Source: JAWLBM01 sp041687675 (GTDB lineage Bacteria > Pseudomonadota > Alphaproteobacteria > Rhizobiales > Pleomorphomonadaceae). Taken from it: 64,000 nucleotides of DNA. Shown here piece by piece: positions 59,474-64,000 of this stretch. Positions within the stretch are counted from its first letter, which is position 1, and every line of letters starts with the position of its first letter. The stretch covers positions 13,143 to 77,142 of the forward strand of contig JAWLBM010000024.1 of the NCBI GenBank assembly GCA_041687675.1. Reading direction: 5' to 3'. The notes beneath the pieces were generated by a model. The model did no database searches, was not told the origin of the DNA, and was given only the letters and a program-made list of their open reading frames with translations. A program made the translations under genes and the position numbers.

Positions 59474-59499
59474 AAGGCCCTCTCCGGGGCCTTTTTTAT
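59474..59499 (+). terminator. Attenuator terminator upstream of ilvB
   Basis: Stem AAGGCCC/GGGCCTT (59474-59480 with 59487-59493), loop TCTCCG, then TTTTATT. Lies 30 bases after the leader peptide stop and 79 bases before ilvB, the standard placement of an attenuator. Confidence 0.88.
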
Positions 59500-59577
59500 T
59501 GGCCTGAATGGCCGTTTCCGCGGCGACCCGCCGGCACATGGCCGGCGGAGCGGCGGCGATCGAGAGGACAGACGACG

Positions 59578-61344
59578 ATGGCACGGGAGATGACGGGAGC
59601 GGAGATGGTCATCCAGGCCCTGATCGATCAGGGCGTCGACACCGTCTTCGGGTACCCCGGCGGCGCGGTGCTGCCGATCTACGACGAGATCTTCCAGCAG
59701 GACAAGATCGACCACATCCTCGTGCGGCACGAGCAGGGCGCCGGCCACGCGGCCGAGGGCTATGCCCGCTCGACCGGCAAGGTCGGCGTCGCGCTCGTCA
59801 CCTCCGGCCCCGGCGCCACCAACATGGTGACGCCGCTGACCGACGCGCTGATGGACTCGATCCCGCTCGTCTGCATCACCGGCCAGGTGCCGACGCACCT
59901 TATCGGGACGGACGGCTTCCAGGAGTGCGACACGGTCGGCATCACCCGGCCCTGCACCAAGCACAACTGGCTGGTGAAGCGGATCGAGGACCTGCCGCGG
60001 GTCCTGCACGAGGCCTTCCGCATCGCCACCACCGGCCGTCCCGGGCCGGTCGTGGTCGACATCCCGAAGAACATCCAGTTCCAGACCGGCACCTACGTCA
60101 ACTACAAGGACCAGCCGCAGACCCAGTACCGGCCCGAGGTGAAGGGCGACGAGGCGGCGATCCGCGAGGCGGTGGCGCTGATCGCGGCGGCCAAGCGGCC
60201 GGTCTTCTACACCGGCGGCGGCGTCGTCAACGCCGGGCCGGCGGCCTCGAAGCTGCTGCGCGAGCTGGTCAAGCTCACCAACGCGCCGATCACCTCGACG
60301 CTGATGGGCCTCGGCGCCTACCCGGCCTCGGGGACGAACTGGCTGGGCATGCTCGGCATGCACGGCACCTACGAGGCGAACATGGCGATGCACGACTGCG
60401 ACGTCATGGTCTGCATCGGCGCGCGCTTCGACGACCGCATCACCGGCCGCATCGACGCCTTCTCGCCGGGGTCGAAGAAGATCCACGTCGACATCGACCC
60501 GTCCTCGATCAACAAGAACGTGCGCGTCGACATCCCGATCGTCGGCGACGTCGGCTACGTGCTGCAGGACATGCTCCGCGTCTGGAAGCAGACCCAGCCG
60601 GCGCAGGACCGCGAGGCGCTGAACGCCTGGTGGCAGCAGATCTCGATGTGGCAGGCGCGGAAGTGCCTTACCTACCGCAAGTCGAACGACGTCATCATGC
60701 CGCAGTATGCCGTCGAGCGGCTCTACCAGCTGACCAAGGGACGCGACACCTACATCACCACCGAGGTCGGCCAGCACCAGATGTGGGCGGCGCAGTTCTT
60801 CGGCTTCGAGGAGCCCAACCGGTGGATGACTTCCGGCGGCCTCGGCACCATGGGCTACGGCCTGCCGGCGGCGCTAGGGGTGCAGATCGCCCATCCGGAC
60901 GCGCTCGTCATCGACATCGCCGGCGACGCCTCGGTGCTGATGACCATGCAGGAGATGTCGACGGCGGTGCAGTACGAGGCGCCGATCAAGATCTTCATCC
61001 TCAACAACCAGTACATGGGCATGGTGCGCCAGTGGCAGCAGCTGCTGCACGGCAACCGGCTGTCGCACAGCTACACCGAGGCGCTGCCCGACTTCGTCAA
61101 GCTCGCCGAGGCCTACGGCTGCGTCGGCATCCGGGCGGAGAAGCCGGACGAGCTCGACGACGCGATCAACGAGATGATCGCCGTCAGGCGCCCGGTGATC
61201 TTCGACTGCCGCGTCGCCAACCTCGCCAACTGCTTCCCGATGATCCCATCGGGCAAAGCCCACAACGAGATGCTGCTCGGCGAGGACGTCTCCGACGAGG
61301 AGATCGGGAGCGCCATCGGAGCCGCCGGCAAGGTGCTGGTCTGA
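59578..61344 (+). CDS. ilvB: Acetolactate synthase, large subunit
   Basis: 588 residues with TPP enzyme domains: GYPGGAVLPIYDE (about 25-37), RHEQGAGHAAEGYARSTG, and the TPP-Mg motif GDASVLM...NN (about 456 to 484; LNNQYMGMVRQWQ). First committed step of Val/Leu/Ile synthesis. GAGAGG before ATG 59578. ilvH follows, and expression is probably set by the upstream attenuator. Confidence 0.96.
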   Translation: MAREMTGAEMVIQALIDQGVDTVFGYPGGAVLPIYDEIFQQDKIDHILVRHEQGAGHAAEGYARSTGKVGVALVTSGPGATNMVTPLTDALMDSIPLVCITGQVPTHLIGTDGFQECDTVGITRPCTKHNWLVKRIEDLPRVLHEAFRIATTGRPGPVVVDIPKNIQFQTGTYVNYKDQPQTQYRPEVKGDEAAIREAVALIAAAKRPVFYTGGGVVNAGPAASKLLRELVKLTNAPITSTLMGLGAYPASGTNWLGMLGMHGTYEANMAMHDCDVMVCIGARFDDRITGRIDAFSPGSKKIHVDIDPSSINKNVRVDIPIVGDVGYVLQDMLRVWKQTQPAQDREALNAWWQQISMWQARKCLTYRKSNDVIMPQYAVERLYQLTKGRDTYITTEVGQHQMWAAQFFGFEEPNRWMTSGGLGTMGYGLPAALGVQIAHPDALVIDIAGDASVLMTMQEMSTAVQYEAPIKIFILNNQYMGMVRQWQQLLHGNRLSHSYTEALPDFVKLAEAYGCVGIRAEKPDELDDAINEMIAVRRPVIFDCRVANLANCFPMIPSGKAHNEMLLGEDVSDEEIGSAIGAAGKVLV

Positions 61345-61369
61345 GGACCACGATCGAGGAAGACCCGAG

Positions 61370-61924
61370 ATGATGAACGTCGCCGGACAGTCCCAGTCCG
61401 CCTACTTCCTGGAGGAGGCGTCGAACGTCTCCGAGACGCACACCCTGTCGGTGCTGGTCGACAACGAGCCGGGCGTGCTCGCCCGCGTGGTCGGCCTGTT
61501 CTCCGGCCGCGGCTACAACATCGAGAGCCTGACGGTGTCGGAGGTGGAGCACGAGAAGCACCTCTCGCGCATCACCATCGTCACCACCGGCACGCCGCAG
61601 GTGATCGCCCAGATCAAGAACCAGCTGGGCCGGCTGGTGCCGGTCCACCGGGTGGTCGACCTCACCCGCATGGGCGAGGCGATCGAGCGCGAGCTGGCGC
61701 TGGTCAAGGTCGCCGGCAAGGGCGAGCACCGGGTGGAGGCGCTGCGCCTCGCCCAGGCCTTCGAGGCCCGGGCCGTGGACGCCACGCTGGAGAGCTTCGT
61801 CTTCGAGATGACCGGCACGCCGGGCGAGATCGACCGCTTCGTCAACCTGATGACCGAGTGCGGCCTCGTCGAGGTCGCCCGCACCGGGCTGGCGGCGCTG
61901 AGCCGGGGCAAGGCGGGGATGTGA
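61370..61924 (+). CDS. ilvH: Acetolactate synthase, small (regulatory) subunit
   Basis: 184 residues: ACT domain THTLSVLVDNEPGVLARVVG (about 24-43), LFSGRGYNIESLTVSE, then ALS_ss_C with GTPGEIDRFVNLM. Feedback valine sensor of acetolactate synthase. The start is ATG 61370 or 61373. Confidence 0.95.
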   Translation: MMNVAGQSQSAYFLEEASNVSETHTLSVLVDNEPGVLARVVGLFSGRGYNIESLTVSEVEHEKHLSRITIVTTGTPQVIAQIKNQLGRLVPVHRVVDLTRMGEAIERELALVKVAGKGEHRVEALRLAQAFEARAVDATLESFVFEMTGTPGEIDRFVNLMTECGLVEVARTGLAALSRGKAGM

Positions 61925-61958
61925 CGCCCGCTGCCGCCGCCGCTCGCGTCACCCCGGC

Positions 61959-62147
61959 CTAGCGAAGGCCGACCGGGTCGCCGCCGGGGCGGCTGGGATC
62001 GCCGCGGAAGGGGCCGTGCGGACCCGGGCGGGTCACGGCCGGGTCGGGGTTCGGCCCGAACCAGTCCTTCGTGCCGGTCCCGGTCGGCCCCGCGCAGCCG
62101 GCGGGGGCCAAGAGGGCGGCGGCAACGGCGAGAACGGCGAGACGCAT
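61959..62147 (-). CDS. Small lipoprotein (62 aa)
   Basis: Lipoprotein signal MRLAVLAVAAALLAPAGC with lipobox APAG-C (Cys 18), then a short Gly/Pro-rich tail containing KDWFGPNPDPAV. That KxWFGPxxDxAV stretch also occurs in the exported protein at 37717-37989. AGGGAG precedes ATG 62147. Function unknown. Confidence 0.75.
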   Translation of the reverse strand: MRLAVLAVAAALLAPAGCAGPTGTGTKDWFGPNPDPAVTRPGPHGPFRGDPSRPGGDPVGLR

Positions 62148-62296
62148 CTGTTTCTCCCTCGGCGACCGGTCGAGGCGCGGTGCCTGCGGCCTGATCCCGA
62201 TCTGGGAGGAGCGCGGGCATTCGCCCATTCGTGCAACTACGTCCGTTGGCGATGGGGCGGGGGCGGCGGGCGGCGGCGAGGCCGGGGTGTGCTGCG

Positions 62297-62962
62297 ATGC
62301 TGGAACTTGACCATCTCTTCGTGTTCTGCGCGGCGGAGGAGGCGGCCGCCGAGGGCCGGATCGGCCGGGTCCTCGCGGACGCCGGGCTCGTTCCGACCTA
62401 TTCCCGCCGCCATGCGGGGCAGGGCACCGAGAACATCTGCTTCTGCTTCGACGACGCCTATCTCGAACTCCTCTTCGTTTCCGACGCCGCCGAACTGGCG
62501 GCGCCGGCGGTCGGGCGCACGGGGCTCTCGGCGCGGGCGCGCTGGCGCGACACCGGGGCCTCGCCCTTCGGGATCGGCCTTCGCGGCGGCCCGCTGCCGT
62601 TCGGAACCTGGGACTACCGCTTCGAGGGGCTGCCGCCCGGGATGTCGGTGCCGGTCGCCAGCGATTCGGCCGACGTGCGCCAGCCGTTCCTGTTCGGATC
62701 GCCGGGCACCGAGCGGCCTGACCGCTGGCCGGGCGGCCGCGCCGGGGCGCGGCAGACCGCGGCGGGGCTGACGGGGATCATCCGGGTAGACCTCGCGATG
62801 GCGGACGGCGTCGAGCCCGCGCCGGCGCTCTCGGCCTTGTCGGAGGCCGGGCTTCTCGCGCTTTCCGGCGGGGGAGGGCGGTCCGGCCGGCTCGAGGTCG
62901 AGGTCGCGCGGGCGGCGGGCGGCACCCTCCGGCTCGCCTTCCCGGCGGCGACCGCCGGCTGA
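62297..62962 (+). CDS. VOC (glyoxalase/dioxygenase superfamily) protein (221 aa)
   Basis: MLELDHLFVFCA opening with the first VOC His (HLF), GTENICFCFDDAYLELLFVS in the second strand pair, and a second VOC-like half. One metal ligand region per half can be seen (DHLF; YLELLF). Substrate unknown. ATG 62297; no clear ribosome site. Confidence 0.72.
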   Translation: MLELDHLFVFCAAEEAAAEGRIGRVLADAGLVPTYSRRHAGQGTENICFCFDDAYLELLFVSDAAELAAPAVGRTGLSARARWRDTGASPFGIGLRGGPLPFGTWDYRFEGLPPGMSVPVASDSADVRQPFLFGSPGTERPDRWPGGRAGARQTAAGLTGIIRVDLAMADGVEPAPALSALSEAGLLALSGGGGRSGRLEVEVARAAGGTLRLAFPAATAG

Positions 62963-63065
62963 GCCCCGCGCCACGGCCGGATTGTCAGCAACCCCGGGCT
63001 TTGCTAACCCCTTGACGGGCCGCCCGATCCCGGGCGGCGACCGGCTTCTCACCGCGGATCCGCCG

Positions 63066-63812
63066 ATGACCACCCGCCTCAGCGTCAACCTCAACGCCAT
63101 CGCCCAGTTGCGCAACCGGCGGAACCTGCCCTGGCCGAGCGTGACCCGGCTCGGCGCGATCGCGCTCGAGGCGGGGGCGGCCGGCCTCACCGTCCACCCC
63201 CGGCCGGACGAGCGGCACATCCGCCGCACCGACACCTTCGAGATCCGCAACATGCTGCGGGTGGACTGGCCGGGCCGCGAGTACAACATCGAGGGCTACC
63301 CGAGCGAGGACTTCCTCGCCCTCGTCGAGGCCGCGCGCCCCGACCAGGTGACGCTGGTGCCGGACGACCCGGCGCAGGCGACGTCCGACCACGGCTGGGA
63401 CTGCGTGCGCCACGCCGAGGTGCTGAAGGCCACCGTCGGCCGGCTGAAGGCGGCGGGCTTCCGGGTCTCGCTGTTCCTCGACGCCGACCCGGCGATGGTG
63501 CCGGCCGCGGCGGCGACCGGCACGGACCGGATCGAGCTCTACACCGGACCCTACGGGCACACCTTCGATGCGGCGGAGAAGGCCGCCCGGCTCGACGACC
63601 TCGCCCGCACCGCCGAGGCCGCCCGCGCCGCCGGCCTCGGCCTCAACGCCGGCCACGACCTCACCCTCGACAACCTGCCGCCGCTGGTCGCCCGCATCCC
63701 CTTCGTCGACGAGGTCTCCATCGGCCACGCGCTGACGGCCGACGCGCTGGTCTTCGGCATGGCCGAGACCATCCGCCGCTACCGGGCCGCCTGCGGCGAC
63801 GGCGCCGGCTGA
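63066..63812 (+). CDS. pdxJ: Pyridoxine 5'-phosphate synthase
   Basis: 248 residues: LSVNLNAIAQLRNRRNLPWP, GLTVHPRPDERHIRRTD with the substrate His/Arg, EYNIEGYPSEDFL with catalytic Glu, TGPYGHTF, and NAGHDLTLDNLPPL with catalytic His. Condenses 1-deoxyxylulose 5-phosphate and 3-amino-2-oxopropyl phosphate. ATG 63066 begins MTTRLSVNLNA. Confidence 0.94.
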   Translation: MTTRLSVNLNAIAQLRNRRNLPWPSVTRLGAIALEAGAAGLTVHPRPDERHIRRTDTFEIRNMLRVDWPGREYNIEGYPSEDFLALVEAARPDQVTLVPDDPAQATSDHGWDCVRHAEVLKATVGRLKAAGFRVSLFLDADPAMVPAAAATGTDRIELYTGPYGHTFDAAEKAARLDDLARTAEAARAAGLGLNAGHDLTLDNLPPLVARIPFVDEVSIGHALTADALVFGMAETIRRYRAACGDGAG

Positions 63813-63938
63813 GGGGTGGGCGCACACCGCTCGCTCGCCTCCGGGGAGAAGGGATTTCTCAGCCCGGCGGCAGGGGTCCTCCCCCTCAACCGCGGTCAAC
63901 CGCGGTCGTGTCCCGCCGCGTGGTGTAGCTGGACGGCA

Positions 63939-63994
63939 GCGAAGCCGCCCGCACGCGCGCCATCCACAGCGCTGTAGCGGGCGGGCGGCTTTGC
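63939..63994. repeat. Long inverted repeat at the window end
   Basis: GCGAAGCCGCCCGC at 63939-63952 pairs with GCGGGCGGCTTTGC at 63981-63994 (14 bp, one G-T), loop of 28. Lies about 130 bases after pdxJ and could end its transcript or belong to the next gene. Not tRNA-like on inspection. The rest of 63813-64000 holds no gene. Confidence 0.5.
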
Positions 63995-64000
63995 GGGGGT

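Noticed and set aside
63900..64000. tRNA-like segment at the window end
   Set aside because: The folded stem is a plain 14-bp hairpin; no T-loop, acceptor stem or CCA-adjacent pattern could be found.
1..64000. CRISPR array, insertion sequence, prophage or integrase
   Set aside because: No regularly spaced repeats, transposase, integrase, capsid or terminase motifs were seen on either strand.

Overview
The window is GC-rich throughout (about 70% by eye) and has the gene content of an alphaproteobacterium, most likely a Hyphomicrobiales (Rhizobiales) member. Evidence: a fructose ABC transporter that reads like FrcBCA of Sinorhizobium, a NepR-type anti-sigma factor with GGAAC-N16/17-CGTT (EcfG-type) promoter matches, alphaproteobacterial-type DUF1285, PcnB and PdxJ proteins, and a rhizobial-style ilvB leader. 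Genus is not determined. No rRNA, tRNA, CRISPR array, transposase or integrase was seen.

Layout. 1-5.3 kb: a minus-strand operon (N-formylglutamate amidohydrolase-like, glutamine-synthetase-like ligase, aldehyde dehydrogenase, iron alcohol dehydrogenase cut by the window edge) facing a divergent RpiR regulator, probably a gamma-glutamyl route for an amine or amino alcohol. 5.3-12 kb: cobU, a NepR-like gene divergent from a lipid kinase with an EcfG-type promoter, a ROK sugar kinase, an SDR, a GT87-like membrane protein and an alpha/beta hydrolase. 12-17.1 kb: fructose locus (FucU/RbsD mutarotase and ROK repressor divergent from frcBCA). 17.1-22.4 kb: fasciclin protein, Gfo/Idh/MocA oxidoreductase, metallophosphoesterase, Nudix, GNAT and small unknowns. 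22.4-29.2 kb: a four-gene minus operon MoxR / DUF58 / BatA-DUF4159 / GATase-like membrane protein, divergent from DUF1285-Nudix-pcnB (29.4-31.9 kb). 31.9-37.6 kb: GST, DUF3445 haem demethylase-like, DUF1810, LOG, DUF6544, LysR and two small monooxygenase-fold proteins.

37.7-48.8 kb is an envelope, ion and stress region. It holds periplasmic EF-hand proteins (38.4, 42.5, 43.2, 44.3 kb) with a Cu/Zn superoxide dismutase, a PilZ protein, TspO overlapping a K+ channel that ends in a zinc ribbon, DUF4112, YetF, DUF2189, a YafK-like L,D-transpeptidase and a zinc metallopeptidase.

48.9-54.9 kb is the patchiest stretch. It holds a broken groEL 3' remnant abutting a low-GC HEPN-domain gene, then kynA-kynU of native composition, then a low-GC DUF3800 gene, a coding scrap, a small membrane protein and a single-domain response regulator, the last two behind EcfG-type promoter matches. 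54.9-64 kb is housekeeping: RidA and hydantoinase A, serB divergent from miaA, ilvB-ilvH behind a clear branched-chain attenuator (leader peptide plus terminator), a small lipoprotein, a VOC protein and pdxJ.

No obviously new multi-gene machine was found. The most interesting items are the EcfG/NepR signals, the EF-hand/SodC/PRC-barrel cluster, the gamma-glutamyl operon, the HEPN gene beside the broken groEL, and the K+ channel with a zinc ribbon.
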